From positions 186,001-250,000 of the forward strand of contig NZ_JAAOEN010000004.1 in assembly GCF_011320225.1 (NCBI RefSeq): a DNA stretch of 64,000 nucleotides, in the 5' to 3' direction. The translations under genes were made by a program, and so were the position numbers. The DNA comes from Phytoactinopolyspora limicola (lineage in GTDB: Bacteria; Actinomycetota; Actinomycetes; Jiangellales; Jiangellaceae). This document shows positions 16,193 through 26,901 of this stretch, piece by piece. Under the pieces are notes generated by a model. It was not told the origin of the DNA, ran no database searches, and was given only the letters and a program-made list of their open reading frames with translations. How positions within the stretch are numbered: position 1 is the stretch's first letter; each line of letters starts with the position of its first letter.

Positions 16193-17413
16193 GTCGAGAT
16201 CGTCGTCAGCGGGAGGTACGACGCGGCGCTGTTCGCGAGGGCGGGGAGGGGCCGGCACCGGATCGGTTCGATCGGGACGCTCGCGGCCCCCTTCAGACCC
16301 GGCAGCCGGCGCCGCGCCGTTGGTGCTGGCATCGGATCCCGAGCCGGTGGTGTCGGAGTCGCCCGACGCGGCTTCGGAACCATCACCTGACGCCCCGCTA
16401 CCACCACCCTGACCACCAGATTGAGCGTCGCTGCGGCGTACCGTGCCGAGCTCACGTCGTGGTGGTTGACCACCGTCGAACCCCGCGGCGATGACGGTGA
16501 CTCGAACTTCGTCACCCAGGGCGTCGTCGATCACCGCACCGAAGATGATGTTGGCTTCGTCGTGTGCTGCCTGTGCGACGAGGTTGGCCGACTCGTTGAT
16601 CTCGAACAGACCCAGATCGGAACCGCCGGAGACGGAGAGCAAGACCCCGTGGGCGCCGTCGATCGACGCCTCGAGCAGCGGCGACGAGATAGCCATCTCG
16701 GCGGCGGCGACCGCGCGGTCCTCGCCGCGGGCGGATCCGATGCCCATCAGCGCGGATCCGGCGTTGCTCATGACCGACTTCACATCCGCGAAGTCAAGGT
16801 TGATCAAGCCTGGCGTGGTGATGAGGTCGGTGATTCCCTGCACACCGGAGAGCAGCACTTGGTCCGCGCTCTTGAACGCATCAAGCACACTGACCTGGCG
16901 GTCGCTGATGGACAGCAGGCGGTCGTTGGGGATGACGATGAGGGTGTCGACCTCTTCACGCAAGGCCTCGATGCCGGCCTCCGCCTGCATCGCGCGGCGG
17001 CGGCCCTCAAACATGAAAGGCCTGGTCACCACACCGATGGTCAGCGCACCAAGCGAACGTGCGATACGGGCGACGACCGGCGCCCCGCCGGTGCCGGTAC
17101 CGCCACCCTCGCCGGCGGTGACGAACACCATGTCGGCGCCCTTGAGGACCTCTTCGATCTCTTCGGAGTGGTCTTCAGCCGCCTTGCGTCCGACGTCGGG
17201 GTTGGCTCCCGCGCCGAGGCCCCGGGTCAGCTCACGGCCGACATCGAGCTTGACGTCGGCATCGCTCATCAGCAACGCCTGCGCGTCGGTGTTGACCGCG
17301 ATGAACTCGACGCCCTTGAGGCCGACCTCGATCATGCGGTTGACCGCGTTGACGCCGCCGCCACCGATGCCGACGACCTTGATCACCGCTAGGTAGTTCT
17401 GCGGAGCAGTCAC
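16172..17413 (-). CDS. ftsZ: Cell division GTPase FtsZ
   Basis: Tubulin homologue that forms the division ring, 413 residues. GTP-binding start [15 protein letters not shown] (13-27), tubulin signature [10 protein letters not shown], the synergy-loop segment around [11 protein letters not shown], then a variable Ser/Gly/Arg-rich linker (about 325-400), and the C-terminal peptide [10 protein letters not shown] that binds SepF and FtsW in actinobacteria. GTG start at 17413, with AGAGG about 11 nt upstream. Unlike most relatives it is not next to ftsQ: 946 bp of repeat-bearing DNA separate them, so ftsZ must use its own promoter. Confidence 0.97.
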   Translation of the reverse strand: MTAPQNYLAVIKVVGIGGGGVNAVNRMIEVGLKGVEFIAVNTDAQALLMSDADVKLDVGRELTRGLGAGANPDVGRKAAEDHSEEIEEVLKGADMVFVTAGEGGGTGTGGAPVVARIARSLGALTIGVVTRPFMFEGRRRAMQAEAGIEALREEVDTLIVIPNDRLLSISDRQVSVLDAFKSADQVLLSGVQGITDLITTPGLINLDFADVKSVMSNAGSALMGIGSARGEDRAVAAAEMAISSPLLEASIDGAHGVLLSVSGGSDLGLFEINESANLVAQAAHDEANIIFGAVIDDALGDEVRVTVIAAGFDGGQPPRRELGTVRRSDAQSGGQGGGSGASGDGSEAASGDSDTTGSGSDASTNGAAPAAGSEGGRERPDRTDPVPAPPRPREQRRVVPPADDDLDVPDFLK

Positions 17414-17453
17414 GTCCAGTCGCCTCTCAATCGAGTCCCGTTCAAACCCTCAC

Positions 17454-17486
17454 CCTCAAGTTGAGGTTCATAGTTATGTCAACCTG
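17454..17486 (-). promoter_or_regulatory. ftsZ promoter region with palindromic operator
   Basis: On the minus strand TTGACA is a good -35 candidate, just before a 13-bp palindrome CCTCAACTTGAGG (17454-17466), which falls in the spacer/-10 zone. This geometry (dyad between or over promoter elements) is typical of MerR-family sites, and MerR-type FtsR is known to activate ftsZ in Corynebacterium. The assignment to FtsR is inference. The start codon is about 40 bp further on. Confidence 0.45.
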
Positions 17487-17887
17487 AGCGATGATTAGAC
17501 GCTAAGCGGGGCAGACACCCGTACGGCGCAGACACGCCGATAGATCTCCTGATCGACATTTTTCGCAACAGCCCACGACGCGGGCTCGAGAGGCGAATCC
17601 AGCCGTAGCCCACCCCGGCCAGACGGCGCCCGCACGCGGCGATGCCATGTGGACTGGCAGCCCCGGCCCCCGCTGACGAGCTCCATAAATCGGACGAACC
17701 TCCCACGATTACCTCACCTCAGCGTGCCAGGCACAACGCCGCGACGTGCACAGCGGTCGGCCCGTTGCCATTCTTCTGCGGTGGGCGAGCTGCCTCACCA
17801 CCCGTTCAGGGGTGTGCGACGACGGCGAACGCGGCGCTGTGGCGGTGTATGAGCCGGATGATCGCCAGATCCCGGTACGGCATAGCG

Positions 17888-17957
17888 CACTTCGCTACCG
17901 CCAGATGGCGTTAACACCCGATTCCCGCCCTCAACCCCATCTGGCGGTAGCGAAGTG
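17888..17957. repeat. 21-bp perfect inverted repeat of element copy B
   Basis: CACTTCGCTACCGCCAGATGG occupies 17888-17908 and its exact complement 17937-17957. The inner 17 bases of the arm match the arm of copy A at 11531 except for short edge differences. Confidence 0.85.
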
Positions 17958-18349
17958 CCGGGGCACGCCGGCGCGGCCCGCACCGCAAGGGAAACGTGTC
18001 GCCGTCCAGGCCACAACAAGGAGGTTTACTGCGGCCCCCGCCCCGGGCACAAGGAGGCTTACTGTCACCAGGGCAACAACAAGGAGGCTTACTGCACACG
18101 GCAGCGTGCCGCAAGGAAGCTTGTGGCGGTCAGCTGAGGACGGGTGCCGCCGGACTGGGCGTCCAGCCCGACGCCCGAGTTGGCGAAGGCGGCAGCCGCT
18201 CTGACGATCAGATGCATAACCCGCCGGCTCGCCCATATCCTGAGACGAGGTCGCATGCGCCAACGGGCCGTTGAGCAGGGTAAACGCCATCCGCCGTGCA
18301 CCTGATCGTCGCCACAAGAACGATCAGGTGACAAAACGGAGATCAGGTG
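17888..18349 (-). repeat. Modular intergenic repeat element, copy B (inverted)
   Basis: Reverse-oriented relative of the element at 11003-11598. Reading the minus strand: CACCTGATC arms (18300-18349), a GCATCTGATC motif (near 18210), the repeat array, and the terminal 21-bp inverted repeat. On the plus strand the array is CAAGGAGGTTTACTG at 18017-18031, CAAGGAGGCTTACTG at 18050-18064 and 18080-18094, and a degenerate fourth at 18112-18126, spaced 30-33 bp. From 17958 to 18130 the DNA aligns with copy A over most of its length. Confidence 0.8.
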
Positions 18350-18359
18350 CGCGCGGGGG

Positions 18360-19100
18360 TTACGGGACGATGGCGGGTTTGTCCGGTGCGGAGACGTCAT
18401 ACGCCGACGGCGGCTCCTCCACCGTGTCCATCAACGCCAGCAACGCCGCCGCTTTGTCGTCTCCACGTTCCGACGTACCCCACCGCACCACGATGCCGTC
18501 GTCCAGGATCAGGCGGACGTCCGCCGCCGATTCGACCTCGATCCGATCGACGAGTTCGTCGACGTTGGCCGGCAGGCCGGTCAGGACCTCCACGCCCATA
18601 ACCCGGGCCAGGGTCGCCGACTCACCGGTGGGGGCGCTCATCACCGGCACGCCGTCGGGCGGGTCGGACGAGCGAGCGAACAGCACACCTGTCTCGTCCA
18701 CGCTCCACCATCGGCTGCCGTCGGGAACGGCCGCCAGCGGCACCCGAGGCGCTACGTCGATGGTGAGTGTCCGGGGCCATGAACGGCGGATCTTTACGTC
18801 GCCGACCTCCGGGAGTTCACGCACTCTAGATGCGATCTCACCAGCGTCGACCCGGGCTAGCGGCACCCCGATCGGGACTTCGGCGATGTCCGCGACGTCG
18901 GCGGCGAGGTCGTTGTCGACACCGACGACCCGGACGTCCTGGACGGCCAGCGCGGATGACCAGCCAACCAGCCACGCCGCGACGCCCAGCCCAGCCACGG
19001 CTACCGCCGCGACGGCGATGTGCAGCACTTTGCGGGTTCGCCGACGCCGGACACGTGCCGTGAAGCGTTGCGCCCCGGCTGATTGTGTCCCGCCGCTCAC
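18360..19100 (-). CDS. ftsQ: Cell division protein FtsQ
   Basis: 246 residues. A basic cytoplasmic tail (RVRRRRTRK), one transmembrane helix (about 27-50, LHIAVAAVAVAGLGVAAWLVG), then an extracellular POTRA domain starting VQDVRVVGVDNDLAADV and a beta domain with RSWPRTLTIDVAPRVPLA. FtsQ is the bitopic scaffold that links FtsL and FtsB-like proteins in the divisome. It is the last gene of the mraZ-ftsQ run and starts 12 bp after murC. Confidence 0.92.
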   Translation of the reverse strand: MSGGTQSAGAQRFTARVRRRRTRKVLHIAVAAVAVAGLGVAAWLVGWSSALAVQDVRVVGVDNDLAADVADIAEVPIGVPLARVDAGEIASRVRELPEVGDVKIRRSWPRTLTIDVAPRVPLAAVPDGSRWWSVDETGVLFARSSDPPDGVPVMSAPTGESATLARVMGVEVLTGLPANVDELVDRIEVESAADVRLILDDGIVVRWGTSERGDDKAAALLALMDTVEEPPSAYDVSAPDKPAIVP

Positions 19101-19112
19101 CCCGCTCCTCCC

Positions 19113-20636
19113 CTACTCGCCGCCCGTGCGCCGCTCGCCGCCGACGGTGACCTCTCCGCGCAGCTCTACCCCACTGGGCGCCAACGGCCTGGTCGGGGCG
19201 GCCGGGACCGAGGTCGCTCGCCTACTGGCGACGGTCGATTCGAGCCGTTCCAGGATCTCGGGCCCGACGAGGGTGACGTCGCCGGCGCCAAGCGTGAGCA
19301 GGACGTCGCCGGGACGCACCCACGACGCCGCCAGCGCCGGCACCGCCGACCACGACCGCTCGAAGGCGACCTGGGTGGGCGGCAACGCCACCGCTGCCGC
19401 CACGAGTTCACCGGTGACGCCGGGTTCGGGGTCTTCGCGCGCGGCGTAGACGTCCATGACGATGACCTCGTCGGCGGCGCCGAGTGCGGTGCCGAACTCT
19501 TGGGCGAAGATCCGGGTCCGGCTGAACAGGTGCGGCTGGAAGACGGCGATGAGTCGCCCGGAGCCGGCCACCGATCGGGCGGCGGCGAGCACGGCGGAGA
19601 CCTCGGTGGGGTGGTGTGCGTAGTCGTCGAAGACCCGCACCCCGTTGGCGACACCCTTCAGCTCGAACCGCCGGCGGGTCCCGGTGAAACCCGCCAAGCC
19701 GTCGCGGAGGTCGGCGCTGGAGAAGCCGAGTCCGAGCCCCGCGGTGAAGGCGCCGGTGGCGTTGAGCGCGTTGTGCCGGCCGGGAACCCGTAGCTGAACC
19801 CGTCCTTGCCGGCGGCCGCGGGCGACCAGCTCGAACGACACTCCGGCCTCCGAGAGCTCGAGGTCGGCGATCCGCACCGTGGCTTCGGACGACTCTCCGT
19901 AGGTGTGTACCTGCACCCCGCGTGCGGCCGCCCGCTCCCCGAGGGCCCGGGCACCGGGGTCGTCGGCACACACCACGAGGAATCCGCGGACGCGGTCGGC
20001 GAAGGCGTCGAAGGCGGCGATGTAGGCGTCGTCGCTGCCGTAGTGGTCGAGGTGGTCGGCCTCGACGTTGGTGACGATCGACACCTCGGGGTGGTAGGCC
20101 AGGAACGACGCGTCGCTCTCGTCGGCCTCCGCCACGAAGATGTCGCCGCTGCCGTTGTGAGCGTTGGCGCCGGATTCGTTCAAGTGACCGCCGATGGCGA
20201 ACGACGGATCGGCCCCACAGTGTTGTAGGGCGACCGTCATCATCGATGTGGTGGTGGTTTTGCCATGGGTTCCGGCCACCGCGATGGCGCGGCGCCCGGC
20301 CATCACCGACGCCAGCGCGGACGCGCGGGGCAGGATCCGCAGCCCGCGGCGGCGCGCCTCGACGACCTCGGGATTGGTCTCGCGGATCGCCGTGGAGACC
20401 ACGACGGTATCCGCCTCCCCCAGGTTTTCGGCGGCGTGTCCGACGTGGGTGCTGGCGCCTAGGGCGCGCAGCCCGGTGAGCACCCCGGAGTCTTTCGCGT
20501 CGCTGCCGGATACGTCGATGCCGCGGGCCAGCAGGATCCGCGCGATGCCACTCATGCCGGCACCACCGATGCCGACGAAATGGACGGCACCGAGCTTCTC
20601 GGCGGGAATGATCCCGTCCGGCGGTGGGACGATCAC
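19113..20636 (-). CDS. murC: UDP-N-acetylmuramate-L-alanine ligase
   Basis: Mur ligase adding L-Ala to UDP-MurNAc, 507 residues. N-terminal Rossmann domain with VHFVGIGGAGMSGIARIL; central ATPase domain with P-loop GTHGKTTTTSMM; conserved ADESDASFL and the DYAHHPTEV motif at the start of the C-terminal domain. The start GTG at 20636 follows the murG stop without any spacer, so translation is probably coupled. Confidence 0.96.
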   Translation of the reverse strand: MIVPPPDGIIPAEKLGAVHFVGIGGAGMSGIARILLARGIDVSGSDAKDSGVLTGLRALGASTHVGHAAENLGEADTVVVSTAIRETNPEVVEARRRGLRILPRASALASVMAGRRAIAVAGTHGKTTTTSMMTVALQHCGADPSFAIGGHLNESGANAHNGSGDIFVAEADESDASFLAYHPEVSIVTNVEADHLDHYGSDDAYIAAFDAFADRVRGFLVVCADDPGARALGERAAARGVQVHTYGESSEATVRIADLELSEAGVSFELVARGRRQGRVQLRVPGRHNALNATGAFTAGLGLGFSSADLRDGLAGFTGTRRRFELKGVANGVRVFDDYAHHPTEVSAVLAAARSVAGSGRLIAVFQPHLFSRTRIFAQEFGTALGAADEVIVMDVYAAREDPEPGVTGELVAAAVALPPTQVAFERSWSAVPALAASWVRPGDVLLTLGAGDVTLVGPEILERLESTVASRRATSVPAAPTRPLAPSGVELRGEVTVGGERRTGGE

Positions 20637-21755
20637 CTATCGACCTCCGGTGTCGGCGCCGTTCGCGGACGGGGTACCCGGCGTGTCGGCCGCCACGGCT
20701 TGCCGCATCATCCGCACGAGGTGGTCGTCGGCGTCGCGGCGGCCGAAGCCGGCGGCGGCCGCCCCCATCGTGGTGAGCCGGTCCGTGGACTCCAGCAGCG
20801 GCACGACGGTGGCGACCAGATGGTCGGGGGTGAGTTCGGCGTCCGGGACCAACATCCCGCCCCCGGCGGCCACCGTGGGTTCGGCGTTGAGCCGTTGCTC
20901 GCCGTTGCCATGCGGCAACGGGACGTAGACCGCGGGCAGCCCGACGGCGGCCAGTTCGGCGCAGGTGATCGCGCCGGCGCGGCAGAGAACCAGGTCGGCC
21001 GCGGCGTAGGCGAGATCCATCTGGTCGATGTAGGCCACCGGCACGTATCCGGGGCGGGCCTCGACGGTGTCGATGTTGGCGGCCCCGACGGCATGCAGCA
21101 CTTGTGCGCCGGCCGCCAGCAGTGTGTCGAGTGCGCCGTCAACCGCGGTGTTGAGCCGGCGGGCGCCTTGGCTACCACCGACGACGAGCAACGTCGGTAG
21201 CTGCGGGGACAGTCCGAACAGTTCCTGCCCTTCGGCCCGCCGGGCGCTGCGATCGAGTTGAGCGATGGACCGGCGCAGCGGGATACCGACGTGTTCAGCA
21301 CTGCCGAGCTGCACCCCGGGGGTGGCCACGGCTACATGCGACGTGAACCGGGCGCCGATGCGGTTGGCGAGCCCGGGCCGCGCGTTGGCCTCGTGGACGA
21401 CGATGGGGATACCGAGCCGGCGTGCCGCGAGGTAGGCGGGCAACGCGACGTAGCCACCGAACCCGACCACCACCTCGGCCTGGCGCTCGCGTAACACGTT
21501 GGCGGTCTCTCGGACCGCGCCGCGGACCCGCGCCGGCACCCGGATCAGCTCCACCGTGAGCCGGCGCGGCAACGGTACGGGCGGGATCAGCGCCAGCTCA
21601 TAGCCGCGTTCGGGGACCAGACGGGTCTCGAGGCCACGTTCGGTGCCGAGCAAGGTGATCTGAGCATCGGGTTCGGCCCGCCGCAGGGCATCCGCGGTAG
21701 CCAGGGCCGGTTCCACGTGCCCGGCGGTGCCACCGCCGGCCAGTACCGCTTTCAC
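20637..21755 (-). CDS. murG: Lipid II synthase MurG (GlcNAc transferase)
   Basis: Peripheral membrane glycosyltransferase that adds GlcNAc to lipid I, 372 residues. The glycine-rich first loop [13 protein letters not shown] (7-19), the [11 protein letters not shown] block, [14 protein letters not shown], and the UDP-GlcNAc loop [10 protein letters not shown] are all present; C-terminal [19 protein letters not shown] matches the nucleotide-binding domain. Its start overlaps the ftsW stop by 4 bp. Confidence 0.95.
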   Translation of the reverse strand: MKAVLAGGGTAGHVEPALATADALRRAEPDAQITLLGTERGLETRLVPERGYELALIPPVPLPRRLTVELIRVPARVRGAVRETANVLRERQAEVVVGFGGYVALPAYLAARRLGIPIVVHEANARPGLANRIGARFTSHVAVATPGVQLGSAEHVGIPLRRSIAQLDRSARRAEGQELFGLSPQLPTLLVVGGSQGARRLNTAVDGALDTLLAAGAQVLHAVGAANIDTVEARPGYVPVAYIDQMDLAYAAADLVLCRAGAITCAELAAVGLPAVYVPLPHGNGEQRLNAEPTVAAGGGMLVPDAELTPDHLVATVVPLLESTDRLTTMGAAAAGFGRRDADDHLVRMMRQAVAADTPGTPSANGADTGGR

Positions 21756-22978
21756 CTGGTTGCCTCCCGCCGGCGCAGGCGTCGTTCGCGTTGTGCGGCC
21801 AACGCCTCTTTGGCACCGGGCTCCTGTTTGGCCAAAGCCAGAAGGAGGCCAACGGCCGAAACCGTCACCACCATCGACGCTCCGCCGTACGAGACGAGCG
21901 GGAGCGGAACACCAACCACCGGAAACACCGCCAACACCATGCCGAGATTGATCACGGTCTGCACCATGAACCAGCCGGTGATCCCGGCCGCTGCCAACCG
22001 GACGAACGTGTCTTTCGTCCGCATCGCGATGCGCAGGCCAGCATAGCCGAAAGCTAGGAACAGCACGATGACCATCAGCGAGCCGGGCAGCCCAAGCTCT
22101 TCACCGAGGATGGCGAAGATGAAGTCGGTGTGCTGTTCGGGGAGGGTGCCCCATTTCTGGGTGCTGGCGCCGAGTCCGGTGCCCCACCAGCCGCCGTTGG
22201 CGAAGGCGAAGATCGAGTTGGCCGCTTGGTAACCGGTGTTGGCGTAGTCGGCGAACGGATCGAGGAAACCCAGCACCCGCTGGGTCCGGTAGCCGGTGGA
22301 GAAGATCAGATAGACGCCGACGACGCTGACCGATCCCACGGCCAGGCCGAACAGCCAGGTCGGCACACCCAGGACCCACACCATGGTGAGCAGGATGAAC
22401 ATCATGACCACGGAGGTGCCCATGTCGCCCTGGCCGAGGGTCAGCCCGACGATGATCACCGCCACTGGCGCGACGGGAATCAGGAGCTGCCGCCACTGGC
22501 GCACGAGTGCACCCTTGTTGGCGAACACGTGGGCCACCCAGACGATCAGCGCCAGTTTGGCCGCCTCGGACGGCTGCAGGAGGAAGGGACCGCCGAAGTC
22601 CAGCCAGTTCCGGCTGCCGCCGCGCACCACTCCCAGGCCGGGCACGTAGGTCAGGGCGAGGAGGCCGACGGCGCCGATCACCAGCAGCAGGGACACCGCC
22701 CGCAGCAGCCGGATCGGCATGCGGGTGATCAGCCACGCGATCGGCAGCGCCACCAGGACCCAGATGAGCTGCCGGGTGAAGTAGTAGGCCGGGTGCCCGA
22801 ACTGCTGAGTGGAGACGTAGGTGGTGGAGGAGAACACCATGATCAGCCCGAGCAGCAATAGCAGCCCGCCCGAACCGAGCACGAGGTAGTACGAGGCCAG
22901 CGGGCGGCGTAGGAAGTTGGTCAGCGCCGCGCGCCCGGCGCCTCGAGTACGCGCAGGACCCGGGTTAGTGGCCGTCAT
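21752..22978 (-). CDS. ftsW: SEDS peptidoglycan glycosyltransferase FtsW
   Basis: Polytopic septal glycan polymerase partner of FtsI, about 408 residues from the chosen start. About ten transmembrane helices, beginning [22 protein letters not shown] landmarks: [19 protein letters not shown] with the catalytic-loop region after it, and the conserved C-terminal [17 protein letters not shown] take the ATG at 22978 ([10 protein letters not shown]), which overlaps the murD stop by 14 bp; the longer frame upstream is murD DNA read in another frame. Confidence 0.94.
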   Translation of the reverse strand: MTATNPGPARTRGAGRAALTNFLRRPLASYYLVLGSGGLLLLLGLIMVFSSTTYVSTQQFGHPAYYFTRQLIWVLVALPIAWLITRMPIRLLRAVSLLLVIGAVGLLALTYVPGLGVVRGGSRNWLDFGGPFLLQPSEAAKLALIVWVAHVFANKGALVRQWRQLLIPVAPVAVIIVGLTLGQGDMGTSVVMMFILLTMVWVLGVPTWLFGLAVGSVSVVGVYLIFSTGYRTQRVLGFLDPFADYANTGYQAANSIFAFANGGWWGTGLGASTQKWGTLPEQHTDFIFAILGEELGLPGSLMVIVLFLAFGYAGLRIAMRTKDTFVRLAAAGITGWFMVQTVINLGMVLAVFPVVGVPLPLVSYGGASMVVTVSAVGLLLALAKQEPGAKEALAAQRERRLRRREATR

Positions 22979-24410
22979 GGCGGTGCACCGCCGCCGCGAA
23001 CGCGTCTCCGCGGCGGGCATAGTTGGCGAACATGTCCATGGACGCACACGCCGGTGCCAGGAGTACGGTGTCTCCTGCGTGGGCGGCTTCCGCCGCCGCC
23101 TGCACTGCACGGTCCATGGCCATATTGTCGGTGCCGGAGAGCTCGATCACCGGGACATCCGGGGCGTGTCGCCCAAGTGCCTCTTTGATGATGTGCCGGT
23201 CGGCGCCGATCAGCACCACGCCGCGCAGCCGCTCGCGGGCGCCGATCACCAACTCGTCGAAGACGGCTCCTTTGGCCAATCCCCCGGCGATCCATACCAC
23301 GGATTCGTAGGCCTGCAACGAGGCCGCCGCGGCGTGTGGGTTGGTGGCTTTGGAGTCGTCGACGTAGCGCACGCCGTCGATGGTGGCGACGGTGGCCACC
23401 CGGTGCGGGTCGGGGGTGAAGGTATGCAGCCCGTCCCGCACGGCCACCGGCGGTACCCCCACCGATCGGGCTAGGGCGGCCGCGGCCAGCGCGTTCGCGA
23501 CGTTGTGGGGGGCCGCCGGCTGGACGTCGTCGACGGTGCCGAGTTCGGCGGCCGACGTCTGCCGTTCGGCGATGAACGCCCGGTCGACGAGGACGTCGTC
23601 GACGACACCCACCATCCCGACCGCCGGAATCCCCAGGGTGAACCCGATGGCCCGAGCACCTTCGACGACGTCGGCGTCGCGCACCAGCTGCTCGGTGGCC
23701 GGGTCGGCGACGTTGTAGACACACGCTGTCTCGACACCCTGGTAGATGCGGCCCTTGGCGGCGGCGTACTCCCCGGCCGACCCATGCCAGTCGAGGTGGT
23801 CCGGAGCGATATTCAGCACCGCGGCCGAGCGCACCGCCAACGAGTGGGTCCAGTGCAGCTGAAAGCTCGACAGTTCGACCGCCAGAACGTCGTGTCCGAC
23901 GGGGTCCATCACCGCCGACACCACCGGCTCGCCGACGTTGCCGGCGGCTCCGACCCGCAACCCCGAGGCGCGGAGCATCTCGGTGAGCATACGCAGGGTG
24001 GTGGTCTTGCCGTTGGTGCCGGTCAGCGCCAGCCATGGGGTCGCGGGGTCGCGCAGCCGCCAGGCCAGCTCGACCTCACCCCACACCGGTATCCCGGCGT
24101 CGGCGGCCGCGACCAGCAGCGGTGCGGTTGGTCGCCATCCGGGTGAGGTGACGACGAGCTGGGTGCCAGCCGGCAACTCCGCGGTGGCGCCGCCCCCCAA
24201 TCGCACGGTGGCGTCGAGGATCTCCAGGATGTTCGCCCGTTCGCGTTGGTCGTCGCCGTCTCCTTCATCGACGACGGTGACCCGGGCACCGAGCTGGACC
24301 AGCGCGTCGGCGGCGGCGAATCCCGACACGCCGATGCCGGCCACCACGACGGACAACTCCGACCATGGGCTCTCGCGCGCCGCGTCGGCCAGCCACGGCG
24401 GCCTGCTCAC
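22965..24410 (-). CDS. murD: UDP-MurNAc-L-Ala-D-glutamate ligase
   Basis: Cytoplasmic Mur ligase adding D-Glu, 481 residues. N-terminal domain [18 protein letters not shown]-loop [12 protein letters not shown], the [11 protein letters not shown] block, [11 protein letters not shown] before the C-terminal domain, and the final [12 protein letters not shown] motif that is diagnostic for MurD. The start is the GTG at 24410, which overlaps the mraY stop as GTGA; 33 further in-frame upstream codons belong to mraY sequence. Confidence 0.95.
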   Translation of the reverse strand: MSRPPWLADAARESPWSELSVVVAGIGVSGFAAADALVQLGARVTVVDEGDGDDQRERANILEILDATVRLGGGATAELPAGTQLVVTSPGWRPTAPLLVAAADAGIPVWGEVELAWRLRDPATPWLALTGTNGKTTTLRMLTEMLRASGLRVGAAGNVGEPVVSAVMDPVGHDVLAVELSSFQLHWTHSLAVRSAAVLNIAPDHLDWHGSAGEYAAAKGRIYQGVETACVYNVADPATEQLVRDADVVEGARAIGFTLGIPAVGMVGVVDDVLVDRAFIAERQTSAAELGTVDDVQPAAPHNVANALAAAALARSVGVPPVAVRDGLHTFTPDPHRVATVATIDGVRYVDDSKATNPHAAAASLQAYESVVWIAGGLAKGAVFDELVIGARERLRGVVLIGADRHIIKEALGRHAPDVPVIELSGTDNMAMDRAVQAAAEAAHAGDTVLLAPACASMDMFANYARRGDAFAAAVHRHDGH

Positions 24411-25468
24411 AGCGCCGTCACCCACTCCGCGTAGAACAGGCCCACGCCGGCCATGACGAACAGCCCGGCGATGATCCAGAACCGGATCACGATGGTGACC
24501 TCGGCCCATCCTTTGAGCTCGAAATGATGTTGGAGTGGCGCCATCCGGAACAGCCGTTTACCCCCGGTGAGTTTGAACCAGCCGACCTGCAGGATGACCG
24601 ACAGGGTGATGATGGCGAACAGTCCGCCCAGGACGACGAGCAGCAGTTCGGTGCGGCTCATGATGGCCAGACCGGCGAGGGCACCGCCGAGCGCGAGCGA
24701 GCCGGTGTCGCCCATGAAGATCTTCGCCGGGGCCGCGTTCCACCATAGGAAGCCGAAGCAGGCGCCCATCAGTGCGGCGGCCACCACGGCGAGGTCGTGT
24801 GGGTCTCGGACCTCGTAGCAGCCGGGGCCGGGTGACACGGCGCAGCTCTGGTTGAACTGCCAGATGCTGATGAGCGTGTAGGCGCCGAACACCATGACCG
24901 ATGCACCCGTCGCCAGCCCGTCGAGCCCGTCGGTGAGGTTCACCGCGTTGGACGTGCCGGACACCATCAGCAGCGCCCACACCACGAACGCCGCGGCGGG
25001 TAACACCACCGGGGTGTCGCGCAGGAACGAGATCGCTTCGTAGCCGGGGGTGGAGCCCTGCTCGTTCGGGAAGTTCAGCGCCATGACCCCGAACGCCACG
25101 GCAACCGCGATCTGCCCGGCCATCTTCGCCCGGCTGCGCAGGCCGAGGCTGCGCTGCTTGGCGATCTTGATGTAGTCGTCGAGGAAACCGACCAGTCCGA
25201 GTCCGACCAGCAGGAACAGGACGAGAAGGCCGGACGCGCTGGGGGCGGACGGCCGGACGATGTGCGCCACCACGTAGCCGACCACCGCCGCGATGATGAT
25301 CACCGCGCCACCCATGGTGGGTGTGCCCCGTTTGGTGTGGTGGCTGGTGGGGCCGTCGTCGCGGATCAGCTGCCCGTAACCACGACGCACCAGCACCCGG
25401 ATCGCGACCGGCGTGCCGAGAATGGAGACGACGACGGCGACGAGGCCGGCGGTGAGGATGGAGATCAC
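24407..25468 (-). CDS. mraY: Phospho-MurNAc-pentapeptide translocase MraY
   Basis: Integral membrane enzyme making lipid I from UDP-MurNAc-pentapeptide and undecaprenyl phosphate, 353 residues with about ten helices. The signature [18 protein letters not shown] lies near residue 38; FLDDYIK holds the catalytic Asp pair; [10 protein letters not shown] and [12 protein letters not shown] are conserved Mg-binding loops. Start overlaps the murF stop by 4 bp. Confidence 0.96.
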   Translation of the reverse strand: MISILTAGLVAVVVSILGTPVAIRVLVRRGYGQLIRDDGPTSHHTKRGTPTMGGAVIIIAAVVGYVVAHIVRPSAPSASGLLVLFLLVGLGLVGFLDDYIKIAKQRSLGLRSRAKMAGQIAVAVAFGVMALNFPNEQGSTPGYEAISFLRDTPVVLPAAAFVVWALLMVSGTSNAVNLTDGLDGLATGASVMVFGAYTLISIWQFNQSCAVSPGPGCYEVRDPHDLAVVAAALMGACFGFLWWNAAPAKIFMGDTGSLALGGALAGLAIMSRTELLLVVLGGLFAIITLSVILQVGWFKLTGGKRLFRMAPLQHHFELKGWAEVTIVIRFWIIAGLFVMAGVGLFYAEWVTAL

Positions 25469-26901
25469 GCGGACGCCTCCCGGGTGCCTTCGGCCGCGGC
25501 GGGTGCGGCGAGCCGGTCGCCGAGGAAACGCAGTCCGGCATCGCGGGACGACTTGACGAGGACGACGTCCCCGGATCGCAGCTCGTCGTTGAGCAGCGCC
25601 TCGGCGGCGTCGCGGTCGGGCACCCAGGTGGATTCACCCGCCCAGGAGCCCTCCAACGTGGCGCCTTGGTGCATGGCGCGGGCGCCATCGCCGACGACGA
25701 CGAGGTGGGAGACGTTGAGCCGGACGGCCAGCCGGCCGATGGCGTCGTGTTCGGCGGTCGACGAATCACCGAGTTCGAGCATCTCACCGAGAACCGCCCA
25801 GCTCCGGCGGCCCGAGGCGATGGTGGCCAGCGACTTCAGGGCGGCCCGGGTCGATTCCGGGTTGGCGTTGTAAGCGTCGTTGACGACGGTCACGCCGTCG
25901 GGCCGTTCGGTGACCTCCATCCGCCATCGCGACACCGGGCGGGCGGCACTGAGCTGCGCACCCACCGCCGCGAGATCCATACCCAGCGCGAGTGCCGCAC
26001 CGGCGACGGCCAACGCGTTGGCTACCTGATGCTCGCCGACCAGCTGAAGCGTGACAGGAGCGGTGCCGTCCGCGGCGACGAGGGTGAACGATGCCCGGCC
26101 GTGGTCGTCGAGCTGGACGTTCTCCGCACGCAACTCAGCGTGTACGGACTCCCCGACCATCACGACGGTGGCCGCGGTGCGCTCGGCCATCCGACGCACC
26201 ATGGGGTCGTCGGCGTTCAGCACGGCGATACCACCCAGCGGCAGGGCCTCGACGAGTTCACCTTTGGCCCGGGCGATGGTGTCGCGGTCGCCGAACTCGC
26301 CGAGGTGGGCGGAGCCGACGTTGAGCACGATGCCTACCCTCGGCGGCGAGATGCCACAGAGGTAGCGGATATGCCCGACGCCTCGGGCGCCCATCTCCAC
26401 GACGAGCGTGCGGGTGGTGTCGTCGGCCGTGAGCACCGTCAGCGGAACACCGACCTCGGTGTTGTAGGAGCCGGGCGGCGCGACGACCGGCCCGAGCGGG
26501 GTCAACACCTGCGACAGGAGGTCTTTGGTGGTGGTTTTGCCGGACGAGCCGGTAACACCGACGATGGTCAACTCCGGCAGCCGGCTGACGAGCCGGCGAG
26601 CCAGCCTCCCGAGGGCCGCCTCCGAGTCGCCGACGACAACCTGCGGGATCGCCGCCGGCACGGGTCGTTCGACGATGGCGGCGACCGCCCCGGCGGTGGC
26701 GGCCGACGCGACGTACTCGTGGCCGTCGCGCACCTCGCCGACCCGCGCGACGAACAGCCCGCCGGGCGCGGCGGCACGGGAATCGACGACGACCGGCCCG
26801 CTGACTGACAGCCGGTCAGGGTCGGCTCCGGCGCCGAGCGTCGTTTTGTCGACGTTGCCGCCAACAGCGTCGGCGATTTCGGCCAACGTCATCGGAATCA
26901 C
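25465..26901 (-). CDS. murF: UDP-MurNAc-tripeptide-D-Ala-D-Ala ligase
   Basis: Adds the D-Ala-D-Ala dipeptide, completing the pentapeptide. 478 residues. N-terminal domain binds the precursor ([17 protein letters not shown]); the P-loop is [26 protein letters not shown] opens the C-terminal domain. GTG at 26901 is preceded by GGAGG with 7 nt spacing; an ATG three codons later is possible. Confidence 0.95.
   Translation of the reverse strand: MIPMTLAEIADAVGGNVDKTTLGAGADPDRLSVSGPVVVDSRAAAPGGLFVARVGEVRDGHEYVASAATAGAVAAIVERPVPAAIPQVVVGDSEAALGRLARRLVSRLPELTIVGVTGSSGKTTTKDLLSQVLTPLGPVVAPPGSYNTEVGVPLTVLTADDTTRTLVVEMGARGVGHIRYLCGISPPRVGIVLNVGSAHLGEFGDRDTIARAKGELVEALPLGGIAVLNADDPMVRRMAERTAATVVMVGESVHAELRAENVQLDDHGRASFTLVAADGTAPVTLQLVGEHQVANALAVAGAALALGMDLAAVGAQLSAARPVSRWRMEVTERPDGVTVVNDAYNANPESTRAALKSLATIASGRRSWAVLGEMLELGDSSTAEHDAIGRLAVRLNVSHLVVVGDGARAMHQGATLEGSWAGESTWVPDRDAAEALLNDELRSGDVVLVKSSRDAGLRFLGDRLAAPAAAEGTREASA

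Larger units (their letters stand above)
17414..18359. other. 946-bp interval between ftsQ and ftsZ
   Basis: It holds the ftsZ promoter region (about 17420-17500), roughly 390 bp of unassigned GC-rich DNA, and the inverted copy B of the modular repeat element (17888-18349). Small frames here are either repeat sequence or lack start signals. I see no gene. Confidence 0.6.

Noticed and set aside
18017-18126. CRISPR array
   Set aside because: Repeats are only 15 bp, spacers 15-18 bp, the fourth unit is degenerate, no cas gene is near, and the spacers are conserved in the other copy at 11395-11472.
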